Part shown: positions 22,084 to 30,049 of the stretch, in pieces | Numbering within the stretch: the stretch's first letter is position 1 | Layout: each line of letters starts with the position of its first letter | NCBI GenBank assembly: GCA_003222845.1 | Contig: QHXG01000244.1 | Span: forward strand, 1-34,000 | DNA from: Acidobacteriota bacterium | GTDB lineage: Bacteria; Acidobacteriota; Blastocatellia; Pyrinomonadales; Pyrinomonadaceae | DNA length: 34,000 nt | Reading direction: 5' to 3' | The notes under the pieces: model-generated | The model's input: the letters and a program-made list of their open reading frames with translations, nothing else | The model's database searches: none | What the model was told of the DNA's origin: nothing | Translations under genes and position numbers: made by a program

Positions 22084-24783
22084 TTACTGTCCCACGATCT
22101 TCAACAACAACTCTTGTGCTTTCTCGTAACTCGGCGCGGCTTCCAACGCGCGCAACACCGCGTGCTTTGCTTCAGGCTGTTTTCCCAAAAGGTGATACGC
22201 GGTCGCCAGATTGTAATTCGCTTCCGCCACGTTTGGTGGATCCAAAGCCAGCGTCACCTGAAACTCTGATAATGCCTGCGCATATTGTTTCTCTTCGAGG
22301 CTGAGCCGTCCGGCTTCAGTGTGCGCAGCATACTCGAAAGGATTGACGTAGAAGCTGAGACGCAAAGCCTCGAGCGCGCCCGCTCGATCGCCCATCTTTG
22401 CTCGTAGACTCGCCGAGGCCTTGAGCGTCGGCAGGCTGTTCTGATCGTACTTGACGTGCGCAGCTATCGCTTCGGCAGCTTGCTTGTAGTCACCTTTCTT
22501 TTCGAAAATCTCCGCCAGGGCGTCGTATGCATTGCCCTCGCCGGTATAATACGGAAACAGTTCGATGGCGCGCCTGAAATGCATCACCGCATTGTCGATA
22601 TCGTCTTTGGCGCGAAACAGCTGCCCGGCTCGCAGGTGCAGAGCGAAAGTGTCTTCGGTCGCCAGCATCTTCACCACGTCATCCTTCGTCAACGAAGCGG
22701 CAACATTGAGTTCGGTCTTTAGCGCCTCCTGCAGCGGATGTGTCTTCGCTGCGACGTAGTCCTTGAAAGCGCGGTCAAAATCGCTCTCAGTTAACTTTAG
22801 TACTCGCTCGAGAACGTCCGCTGTCTGTGCCTTATCACGATAAAAGGCCAGCATGTGCAGGATTGCGTCGAAGCCAAAACGCTCGGCGATAAACTCGCAA
22901 ACTTGCGAAGCCTGAAAGTAGGCGACGGTGAGATCTTCGGGACCGTGCGGACGTGAGAACGCACCGTCAAGATCGGCGATCTTATGCCATCGGCCGGAAG
23001 CGAAGGAACTCAGCAGCATGGGATTCCAGTCGTCGCCCCAGCCGGGGCGCGCTCTTCGCTCTTCGTAAACCGACAAGCCTTCAGAGAACCAACGCGGAAT
23101 CCGGTAGTCGGTCATCTGCAAAGTGATCACGTGCGTGTATTCATGCCAAAGCGTACTGCCCCAGTTGAATTCGCCGGTGGGCCGCGCAGATGGCGAATCT
23201 GCGGCAATGACCTGGCCAAAGCAAACTCCGAGAGCGCCGAGACCTGGTAGCCCCAACGTGCGCACCGCAAAGTCTTCATGGTTGGGAAACAGCTCTATTG
23301 TGATCGGTCCCTTGGGTGTGAAATGGTACTTCGCAATCAATTTGCTCGCCGCCTCATCGAGCAAGTCAGCGGCGTAAGGCGTAACTACGTCGCTTTCCTT
23401 TGCGTCGACCTTGATCAAAAATGCTTCATGTTTCGTCGCGCGATAATCTTTCATCGCGTCCAGCAGGTCGAGCGTATTCTTGGCCCAGAGGTTGTACGGA
23501 TCGCCCTGGAATGATTTCTCGACTTCGGCGCGCCCCTCATTCATTTGGCCCATACGCAACAGAGCCATGCCCAAATCCAAGTGAGCTGACCATAGGCGCG
23601 GAGAGATTTCGATTGCTCTCTTGGCGAAGGCCGCGGCCTCAGCAGTGCGACGCGTTATAGTCGCGTAATGAGACAGCACTCTGAAGATCAGGCCATAACG
23701 CCGATTGATCGCGAGGGTCGCCGTGACCTCAGGCTCAAAGTCCCGGTCCTGCAGGTAGAGCATCGCCGCCTTTACGGCATGCGCATCGAGCGAGCGCGGA
23801 TTGATCTTGAAAGCTCTTTCAAGGTCAGCCGTAGCTTCGGCGTAATCGCGCTCTTCTAATTCCAAGCCGGCTTTGAACGTTAGCGCCCCAACCAGGTTGG
23901 GATTGATCGCCAACGCGCGCGTAAGCGCCGCGAATGTTTCTTCCCCGCCGTCGATTCGTTTGTTCTGCGCCAGGCCCACCAGGCCGCGCGCGCTGTTGGG
24001 ATTGATTTGCAACGCATCCTGAAAGTACTGAGCAGCGTCGCCGTAGCTGTATTTTTCATTGAAGAGTTCACCGGCGCCCAGTTGCGCATCGATGTAATTA
24101 GCATCGGCGGCGATCGCATCACGATAGACGTCGTTCGCATCGTGAAATCTTTCGAGATGGACCAACGCTCGCGCTACACTTGTCAGTTCAGCAGCGCCGT
24201 CCGGCTGCTTCTCCTTATAGTAAGCAACCAGCGCTTCGAAGATTGGATGAGCACGGTCCTCCTGACCGGTGAGTTCAAGAATTTCGGCGCGGCGCAGATC
24301 GCTTGCGAGTTTGTCAGCCGGAGCTTTGCCGGCGTCCGTCGCAGCATGTTCGAACTCACTGATTGCCTCGGCGTAACGACCCGTAGAGGCAAACACTTCG
24401 GCCAGTTGATGGCGCACGCCGGCAGCACTCGGATTCTTGATAAGGTACTTTTTCGAAGCGGCCTCGGCTTCCGCGTAACGCCCGGTTTCCAGGTAAGCGC
24501 GGAGCAGACCGGTTTCAGCTTCGGTGTCCCCAGCATTCGTGCCTAGTCGCGAGGTTAAAAGTCTGATGGCGTTTTCATATTCACCCTTTTTCAGTTCTGC
24601 GGCGCCAGGAAGTTCCACAGCTTGGGATTGAGCGAGCATTCGCGGCGACGACACCCAAACCGAGATGAACGAGACCAGAAGGAGAAGACCGCACGCCCAA
24701 CAACGACCGCCGGCAATTTCGCCGCCAAAAGTTTTTCGGTTCGCAGCGCCGTCAGGCGCGAAATATTTGTAGTTACGATTCAC
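22084..24783 (-). CDS. Exported TPR protein with gluzincin (peptidase MA-like) domain
   Basis: 899 residues. A hydrophobic segment CGLLLLVSFISVWVSS (about 31-46) ending MLAQSQA resembles a signal peptide with an unusually long N-region. TPR repeats fill about 58-440. A zinc metallopeptidase domain follows, with LWHEYTH (HExxH at 547-551) and a downstream glutamate in RWFSEGLSVYEE (about Glu568), the gluzincin arrangement seen in peptidase MA-like domains. More TPRs fill the C-terminus (about 700-899). The start is GTG 24783, and the first 17 or so codons coincide with a dispersed palindromic repeat; no other start upstream of the hydrophobic segment is visible. It follows the caspase-like gene by 41 nt, so the two are very likely cotranscribed. 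Substrate unknown. Confidence 0.87.
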   Translation of the reverse strand: MNRNYKYFAPDGAANRKTFGGEIAGGRCWACGLLLLVSFISVWVSSPRMLAQSQAVELPGAAELKKGEYENAIRLLTSRLGTNAGDTEAETGLLRAYLETGRYAEAEAASKKYLIKNPSAAGVRHQLAEVFASTGRYAEAISEFEHAATDAGKAPADKLASDLRRAEILELTGQEDRAHPIFEALVAYYKEKQPDGAAELTSVARALVHLERFHDANDVYRDAIAADANYIDAQLGAGELFNEKYSYGDAAQYFQDALQINPNSARGLVGLAQNKRIDGGEETFAALTRALAINPNLVGALTFKAGLELEERDYAEATADLERAFKINPRSLDAHAVKAAMLYLQDRDFEPEVTATLAINRRYGLIFRVLSHYATITRRTAEAAAFAKRAIEISPRLWSAHLDLGMALLRMGQMNEGRAEVEKSFQGDPYNLWAKNTLDLLDAMKDYRATKHEAFLIKVDAKESDVVTPYAADLLDEAASKLIAKYHFTPKGPITIELFPNHEDFAVRTLGLPGLGALGVCFGQVIAADSPSARPTGEFNWGSTLWHEYTHVITLQMTDYRIPRWFSEGLSVYEERRARPGWGDDWNPMLLSSFASGRWHKIADLDGAFSRPHGPEDLTVAYFQASQVCEFIAERFGFDAILHMLAFYRDKAQTADVLERVLKLTESDFDRAFKDYVAAKTHPLQEALKTELNVAASLTKDDVVKMLATEDTFALHLRAGQLFRAKDDIDNAVMHFRRAIELFPYYTGEGNAYDALAEIFEKKGDYKQAAEAIAAHVKYDQNSLPTLKASASLRAKMGDRAGALEALRLSFYVNPFEYAAHTEAGRLSLEEKQYAQALSEFQVTLALDPPNVAEANYNLATAYHLLGKQPEAKHAVLRALEAAPSYEKAQELLLKIVGQ
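24737..24780. repeat. Palindromic repeat overlapping the TPR-peptidase 5' end
   Basis: On the minus strand ACAAATATTTCGCGCC-TGAC-GGCGCTGCGAA parallels the element at 20721-20749 (TATAAACATTTCACGCC-TAAC-GGCGTGAA) and the one at 1672-1697. It begins only about three codons after the GTG start, so repeat sequence encodes roughly residues 5-17 of the peptidase. Confidence 0.7.
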
Positions 24784-24824
24784 AGAAATATTTTCTTGAG
24801 AATTCCATACCGATCAAATCCCTG

Positions 24825-25988
24825 CTACTCCGTCGCTGGTACCGCTCCTTGTTTGATCGCGCGATTCACCTTTGCCAGTTCAATGAAAAGTCTTTCGAGT
24901 TCTGCTTCATACGCCGCTTCCGGCATACTGCTCTTACGCCCAATCAATTGCGCAATCTCGCCTTCGAGGCGCGTCCGATCGCGCCTGAGCTTGGCTATGG
25001 CCACGTTGGCTGCCGCCTGCTCCACGCTCAACGAATCGATGTACGTCGCGCGCGCCATTAACCCGTCCCCGCCTTCCATCTTTTGATGGCCAACGCCGTC
25101 ACCATTGTCTTCCAGCAAAGCATGTTCAGTCGCGAGCCGGCCCGCGCGCGTGTAGAACTCGGCGGTGAGCCGATTGGCATAATTGAATGCCTCGAGCACA
25201 GAGATGTGACCGTCCTGATCCGCATCGGCGTCGCTGGCTGACAGTGCCGCGACAAAGTATTCGGCGAATCGGGTCGCGTTGCTTTCCTGACCGTTGCGTG
25301 TCGCAGTCACGATGATTCGTCCCTTCGCCGCGAGTGGTTTGATGAATTCACCGCTGGCGCTGGCCATGTTGAAAACCACGATTCGCTGCGTGGGCAGAGC
25401 GGAGAGCAGGGCGTTGTATTCGGCCGCGGAAAGATCCGGCCCTACCAGATTGAATTTTGCTTCCTTGTCGAAAGACCCATGGCCAATCAGAAAAACAAAG
25501 AGCAAACTGTCAGCGTTGAGTTCAGTCCGCAGCGACGCGAATACCTTCTTAACTTCTTCCGCCGTGGCCGGTGCCTCGCCGGCATCGACAGGTTTTTCCG
25601 TTAACAGCTTCACGTGATTCCTTGCAAAACCAAAGCGCCCCCACAACGTGCCCCGCAACGCCGCGGTCCATTGCTGGAATTGTTTTGCATAAGCCGGCTC
25701 ACCGCTGGCGCCGGCGATGATGACGGCGTACTTGCTACGATCGACGGCGGCGGATTTTGATTGAGGCGTAGATGCGCCGTTTTGATTTGATTGCGCGAAG
25801 ACGCCAAACGCGCTCGTGCCAAACAATGTGAGAAAGGCAAGCAACGACCCGAGCCAGCGAAGCTGGCGAAAGCATAAAGCCTGGGGCGTGAGCCCCAGGT
25901 AACTCCACCGGTCACGATAATTCAGCCCGCGTAGCGGGCGACAGCCGTTCACCGTCGTTGCAATCTTGTTTAGTGTAATCCCCGGCAT
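24825..25988 (-). CDS. Secreted caspase/legumain-like protein with EF-hand loop
   Basis: 387 residues by the ORF-track start. A hydrophobic segment WLGSLLAFLTLFGTSAFGVFAQ (about 45-66) is the signal peptide. The domain resembles the caspase-hemoglobinase fold (clan CD): YAVIIAGASGE, SLLFVFLIGHGS with the catalytic-type His170, then RIVVFNMASASGEF where legumain-type enzymes have EACESGS. The expected nucleophile Cys is Ser210 here. VTATRNGQESNATRFAEYF follows, then a canonical EF-hand loop DADQDGHISVLE (255-266), then a C-terminal coiled coil (VAIAKLRRDRTRLEGEIAQL). Residues 1-48 are largely encoded by dispersed repeat DNA; the true start may be ATG 25988 or a TTG near 25844. It could be an inactive scaffold or a Ser-variant hydrolase. 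It lies 41 nt before the TPR-peptidase gene. Confidence 0.8.
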   Translation of the reverse strand: MPGITLNKIATTVNGCRPLRGLNYRDRWSYLGLTPQALCFRQLRWLGSLLAFLTLFGTSAFGVFAQSNQNGASTPQSKSAAVDRSKYAVIIAGASGEPAYAKQFQQWTAALRGTLWGRFGFARNHVKLLTEKPVDAGEAPATAEEVKKVFASLRTELNADSLLFVFLIGHGSFDKEAKFNLVGPDLSAAEYNALLSALPTQRIVVFNMASASGEFIKPLAAKGRIIVTATRNGQESNATRFAEYFVAALSASDADADQDGHISVLEAFNYANRLTAEFYTRAGRLATEHALLEDNGDGVGHQKMEGGDGLMARATYIDSLSVEQAAANVAIAKLRRDRTRLEGEIAQLIGRKSSMPEAAYEAELERLFIELAKVNRAIKQGAVPATE

Positions 25989-26115
25989 TCTCAGAAATTG
26001 TGTCCGTCGATCCGCTGTCGCCCGCTTCGCGGGCTCAATTCTCTCTTGCGATGGCTATCCTGGGGTTCCGCTTCGCTCCACCCCAGGCTCTATGCTGTCG
26101 CCCGCTTCGCGGGCT
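25860..26115. repeat. Composite inverted repeat covering the caspase-like 5' end
   Basis: Palindromes are CCTGGGGC-GTGA-GCCCCAGG (25880-25899), GCCCGC-GTA-GCGGGC (25925-25939), a 22-bp exact direct repeat at 26014-26035 and 26094-26115 (containing GTCGCCCGCTTCGCGGGC), and CCTGGGGT...ACCCCAGG (26059-26087). The segment 25860-25899 is an imperfect inverted copy of 26059-26115: both contain GCGAAGC, AGCATA and AGCCTGGGG in the same order. The inner GCCCGC unit is also an inverted copy of the 22-mer with one mismatch. The element spans the signal-peptide N-region of the caspase-like gene and the gap upstream. Confidence 0.87.
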
Positions 26116-26140
26116 TTGACTCCGAATAACCACCGAACAT

Positions 26141-28609
26141 TCACGCTAATCCTTCACGCTTCCGTAAGAACCATTCGGCGCTCAACAAGCCAACGATCAA
26201 AAAGAAATTTATCGGCATGTCCCACAGATCTTTGGTGATACGTTCTGAATAAGGCGTCTTGCGATACGTCAAATCATCCAGCAAAGAGTGCAGGTCGCTG
26301 AGTTGGTAGTACTTCCCGCCGGTTTCCGCGGCGATGCGCTTTAACAAACCAGGGTTCTGCTCGGCACCGTAAAACTCGCGATTGAGATCACTTACCAGCA
26401 TATTCGATTTTGCGCTGACTTGTCCGAGACTGCTGCTGTTTGCGATGAGTTCGATGCCGTGCTGACCCAATTCGTCGGCTTTGAATTCGCCGGTGTAGAC
26501 GTTCGCATCGTTGATGCTCGTGAACTTTAAAGGCACATCCAGGGTCGCGCCCGAAGGCTTCGTGATGCGGGCGGTTGCGCGCGCGTCGTTGACCGGGTTG
26601 AAGTGTTTGTCACGAATGTCCGCGACCACGCTCACGGTGTCATCCATCACATAAACATCCTGTTGAGCGCCAACTTCAATCTGCTTCGGCGTCCCACTCA
26701 CCAAATAGCGCAGCATCTGCCGCCAGAACGTTTCGTGTGCGTTACTCTTCGAATCCATCCGCATCCGCCAGCGCCAGGTATCGGTCGCCGTAAGTGCTAA
26801 CGTCTGGCCACGTCCATACTTTTGTTGGCCCAGTAACGGCACCGCCGGCGATGATGCACCCACGCGCTTTGCTTCCAGCAGCAACGTCGCGCCGGGTTTC
26901 ACGGTCTTCAAAATTTCGGAAATAGAAACTGGCGGTAGATCATTCCAGGTCTTTTGACTGACTGATCGATCTTCATTCAGACGCGTGATCGGATGCTCCT
27001 GGCCCGCGCCGGTAAGTTGCGCTTTGTAAACCGGAGCGTACGATTCAGCGTCATCCACCTTGTGCCCCTCGAGCGCGAGCGGCAGCAAATCATCAATCAG
27101 CGTGCCCTTATATTTTCCACCGTCAAAAGAGAAGCGTCCGCCGAGCGCTAACAGTCCACCACCCCGGCGCGCGACGAAAGCTTCGATATTGCGGAGTTGT
27201 TCGGTCGTAAAGAAACTCGCTTCGACGCTGCCGAGAACCAAGCCGTCGTAAGCAAAGAGTTCCTCCTCGGTTTTGGGAAATCCGGCGACCAGTTCCTGTT
27301 CGCCACCAATTCCCTGCCGGTAGAATTTATTTTCACCCGTGCGCTGAAGCGATACGATGGTGATGTTCTTCTCAGTGAGACTCAGCGATTCGCGAATCTT
27401 GCCCAGCTCCCAACGCGGTTCGCCCTCAACATGCAGGATTCGCATAGGCCCTTCAATCACTTCGACGAGCGCGTCCTGTCGGTTGTTGTCGATCGTGACT
27501 TCGCCATCGAGCGGCGTGATTTCAACTGTGTAGCGATGGAAGCCGGGCGTGGAAGGCACAATTTCAAGCTTGACTGCCTGCGTATCACTGCCGCGCAAAT
27601 TGAACACTTCAGTCTTGATCGCGCGTCCATCTTCTCGCACGTTCAGCAAAACTTTCGTCGCGCCGTAGCCGCTGAGGCTGACAAACGCATCAATGTTAGC
27701 TCTCGATCCGACCAACACTCGGCGCGGTACATTTATTCGACTCAACTCCGCGTCCAGAGGACGCGACGTGTCACCTACGCCTATGGTAAACACCGGCACA
27801 TCGCGCGCGCGCAATTCTCTCAGCGTGGCGTCAAGGTCACGCGATACATTCGCAGCACCATCTGTGGCAAGGATCACCGCTGAAAGCGGCATCCCCGAGG
27901 ATCGTTTCGCGATTTCATCGAGTGCGCCGGTGATGTCGGTGGTGCGGCCTTCACCATAGAGAGTGTTCCCATCTGCGACGCTGGTCACCTCGCCCGAGAA
28001 GCCATAGAGGTTGGTCTTAAACTTGTCTTCCAGGTCCGTCAGAAAAGAATTCTTGCCGGCGCTGGGCGGCGCGAGCAGCATTTGTTTTGCATACGCGAGT
28101 CGCGTCAATCGTCCGGGCGTGTCCTGAAGTTTCATGCTGAGTGAGTCGTCAATCGCCAACGCTACATAACTGCTACGTGGCACGACCGACGAGACGACAA
28201 CGACGGGCTTCAAGAGCATGAACACAACCAGCCCGATCAGTGCCGTGCGCAGAGCAGCGAGAATGACAGTGGTGTGCCTCTTTATGCGGAATCGTGGCCG
28301 AATATAGACGAAATGGATAAAGCCGCCGAGCAGGATGGTGAGGAGAATGATCAGCCACCATCGCGGACGCAAATCGAACCCGAACCGGCCATTACTGAAA
28401 ACGGCCCGCTCATGTCCGAACAGCAACCGCGCGAGAGTTCCCATGAAAAGCATCAGCATTATAGTTCCAGCCAAAGCGCCACTAAGGTTAAAGTTTGTTA
28501 ACTCTAAGACGCATCCGAAGCGCCATTCAGTTACCTCAAAGATCGGCCTTTGAATCCAAAAGCCTTTTTGTAGGTTCCGCGATCTATTAAGACCGGCACA
28601 CGGCGACAT
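26141..28609 (-). CDS. Membrane VWA protein with glutamine-amidotransferase-like domain
   Basis: 822 residues by the ORF-track start. Membrane helices lie at about 48-64, 83-100 and 115-133, and a last one sits near the C-terminus (INFFLIVGLLSAEWFLRKRE). The VWA domain has MIDAS AIDDSLSM (Asp154, Ser156, Ser158) and LSAVILATDGAANVSRD. A beta-rich middle (STPGFHRYTVEITPLDGEVTIDNN) leads to a class I GATase-like segment: MRILHVEGEPRWELGKIR, FAYDGLVLGSV, NIEAFVARRGGGLLALGG. No catalytic Cys is apparent, as is usual in these cluster proteins. The first 50 residues show no family features, so ATG 28459 (MLMLFMG, with GGA upstream) is a serious alternative start. It is the first gene of the MoxR series, directly downstream of tRNA-Ser. 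Confidence 0.87.
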   Translation of the reverse strand: MSPCAGLNRSRNLQKGFWIQRPIFEVTEWRFGCVLELTNFNLSGALAGTIMLMLFMGTLARLLFGHERAVFSNGRFGFDLRPRWWLIILLTILLGGFIHFVYIRPRFRIKRHTTVILAALRTALIGLVVFMLLKPVVVVSSVVPRSSYVALAIDDSLSMKLQDTPGRLTRLAYAKQMLLAPPSAGKNSFLTDLEDKFKTNLYGFSGEVTSVADGNTLYGEGRTTDITGALDEIAKRSSGMPLSAVILATDGAANVSRDLDATLRELRARDVPVFTIGVGDTSRPLDAELSRINVPRRVLVGSRANIDAFVSLSGYGATKVLLNVREDGRAIKTEVFNLRGSDTQAVKLEIVPSTPGFHRYTVEITPLDGEVTIDNNRQDALVEVIEGPMRILHVEGEPRWELGKIRESLSLTEKNITIVSLQRTGENKFYRQGIGGEQELVAGFPKTEEELFAYDGLVLGSVEASFFTTEQLRNIEAFVARRGGGLLALGGRFSFDGGKYKGTLIDDLLPLALEGHKVDDAESYAPVYKAQLTGAGQEHPITRLNEDRSVSQKTWNDLPPVSISEILKTVKPGATLLLEAKRVGASSPAVPLLGQQKYGRGQTLALTATDTWRWRMRMDSKSNAHETFWRQMLRYLVSGTPKQIEVGAQQDVYVMDDTVSVVADIRDKHFNPVNDARATARITKPSGATLDVPLKFTSINDANVYTGEFKADELGQHGIELIANSSSLGQVSAKSNMLVSDLNREFYGAEQNPGLLKRIAAETGGKYYQLSDLHSLLDDLTYRKTPYSERITKDLWDMPINFFLIVGLLSAEWFLRKREGLA

Positions 28610-28652
28610 ATTGAGTGGATAGCGAAGGTGAGCGGAGAAACTTCTAAATAAA

Positions 28653-28738
28653 TGGCGGAGGGGACAGGACTCGAACCTGCAAGCCCTTGCGGGCGGCGGT
28701 TTTCAAGACCGCTGCATTACCAATTATGCTACCCCTCC
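28653..28738 (-). tRNA. tRNA-Ser (anticodon UGA)
   Basis: On the minus strand a full class II tRNA can be folded. The acceptor stem is GGAGGGG/CCCCTCC, the D arm GCAT-AATTGGTA-ATGC, and the anticodon arm GCGGT-CTTGAAA-ACCGC with TGA at 28703-28705. A variable arm GCCC-GCAA-GGGC marks serine, and the T arm is GCAGG-TTCGAGT-CCTGT. Discriminator G is followed by an encoded CCA (28653-28655). The body is 83 nt. It reads UCA and probably other UCN codons. Confidence 0.96.
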
Positions 28739-28754
28739 GGATGATTGGCACTCG

Positions 28755-28783
28755 ATGATAGCTTACACGTTGACGTGGCTCAA
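28755..28783 (-). promoter_or_regulatory. Promoter for tRNA-Ser
   Basis: On the minus strand TTGAGC (28778-28783) and TATCAT (28755-28760) are exactly 17 nt apart and end 16 nt before the tRNA 5' end. This is ideal placement for a sigma70-type tRNA promoter. No terminator is seen between the tRNA and the VWA gene that starts 44 nt further on, so read-through into the MoxR series is possible. Confidence 0.65.
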
Positions 28784-28816
28784 CTTCGCAGATGTTTTCC
28801 GCGACCCGGCTTTTGC

Positions 28817-28846
28817 TTGTCGGACGTCGAACTATCTGAGTATACT
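28817..28846 (+). promoter_or_regulatory. Promoter for the PrsW-like gene
   Basis: TTGTCG (28817-28822) and TATACT (28841-28846) are separated by 18 nt, upstream of the ATG at 28889. The predicted leader is about 35 nt. It is divergent from the tRNA-Ser promoter, with the two -35 boxes about 33 nt apart. Confidence 0.6.
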
Positions 28847-28888
28847 GCGCGAGAGTTCTCGATAAGGGCGATCGTTTCTTAACCCCAG

Positions 28889-30046
28889 ATGAACAATGCC
28901 TTCACGCCTAACGCTGGTTTTCAGCCCCCTCAGTATATTCGGCCTTCCGGACATCAAAGCGCTCTCAAGATAATTCTGGCAGTCTTTGCCGTGATGTTCG
29001 CGGCGCTGTTGGGCCTGGTCGTGCTGTTGCTGATTGGCGCTGAAACCGGTCCAGTGGAACTGATTATCGGTTTGATCTGCGCTACCTTGCCGGTGCCTAT
29101 CTATGTGATGCTGATGCTTTGGATCGATCGGTATGAAGCTGAGCCGCTTTGGATGCTGGCCACGGCTTTCTTCTGGGGCGCGCTGGTCGCCGTGTTTGTC
29201 GCCTTTATCTTCAATACGAGCTTGTCAATCATTGCGGCGGTCGCCACGCACAATGCGCAAGTCGGCGAAGCCTTTGGCGCGGTGATCTCGGCGCCGATTG
29301 TCGAGGAAAGCTCCAAGGCGCTTATTCTGCTCATCCTCTTTCTGTGGAAGAAAGATGAATTCGACGGCATCGTCGACGGTATCGTTTATGCGGGGATGGT
29401 CGGACTTGGTTTTGCGATGACGGAGAACGTGCTTTATTACGGCCGGGCCGTGCAAGGCGGACTGGAAGGCTTAACCTTCATCTTTATTCTGCGCGGAATG
29501 GCTGCGCCGTTTTCTCATCCGCTGTTCACCAGCATGACCGGAATAGGATTAGGCTGGTCCCGACAATCCAACAATGGTTTTGTGAAGGTAGTAGCTCCGG
29601 TGGTTGGCTTCATGCTGGCGATCTTAATGCACGCGACCTGGAACGGCTCGGCGGTTTTCGGTGGCGGCGTCGGATTCTTCGTGGCTTACTTTGTGATCAT
29701 GGGGCCGGCATTCATCATCACTCTGATGGTCATTTTCTTTTCGCTGCGCCGCGAAGGCCGCATCGTGCAACAGTTTCTCTATCCTGACTATCAGCGGGGA
29801 TTCTTTGATCCAGATGAGTACGAAAGGCTTTGCACGATTCATGGCCGCATGGGCATGTCATGGAACGTTTTAATGAACCAGGGCTTTTCCATGTGGCGCA
29901 CCCGGATGCGCTGTAATCAGCTTGCCAGCGAACTGGCGTTTCATCGCAGCCGTGTCGCGCGCGGACTCGGGCGCGATCCGCAGCAGGCGCAACAGCGCGA
30001 GAATGAATATTTATCGATGCTGCATGAGCTGCGGCGTACGGTCTGA
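28889..30046 (+). CDS. PrsW-family membrane metalloprotease
   Basis: 385-residue polytopic inner-membrane protein with about eight hydrophobic segments. PrsW (M82) proteases cleave membrane substrates such as anti-sigma factors; relatives resemble the CAAX-protease (Abi) group. Visible family motifs are VPIYVMLMLWIDRYEAEP (about 69-86), APIVEESSKA with the Glu-Glu pair at 139-140, VYAGMVGLGFAMTENVLYY (Glu179-Asn180), PFSHPLFTSMTGIGLG and ILMHATWN. The paired glutamates and the two histidines are the expected metal ligands, so the enzyme looks active. A soluble basic tail follows (about 300-385, RCNQLASELAFHRSRVARGL). No close Shine-Dalgarno is seen. It is monocistronic; the downstream MBL gene has its own upstream region. 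The substrate is unknown and no sigma/anti-sigma gene lies nearby. Confidence 0.9.
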   Translation: MNNAFTPNAGFQPPQYIRPSGHQSALKIILAVFAVMFAALLGLVVLLLIGAETGPVELIIGLICATLPVPIYVMLMLWIDRYEAEPLWMLATAFFWGALVAVFVAFIFNTSLSIIAAVATHNAQVGEAFGAVISAPIVEESSKALILLILFLWKKDEFDGIVDGIVYAGMVGLGFAMTENVLYYGRAVQGGLEGLTFIFILRGMAAPFSHPLFTSMTGIGLGWSRQSNNGFVKVVAPVVGFMLAILMHATWNGSAVFGGGVGFFVAYFVIMGPAFIITLMVIFFSLRREGRIVQQFLYPDYQRGFFDPDEYERLCTIHGRMGMSWNVLMNQGFSMWRTRMRCNQLASELAFHRSRVARGLGRDPQQAQQRENEYLSMLHELRRTV

Positions 30047-30049
30047 GCT

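Noticed and set aside
25989-26140. Insertion sequence remnant
   Set aside because: No transposase coding remnant or target-site duplication can be identified; only short palindromic and direct repeats are present.
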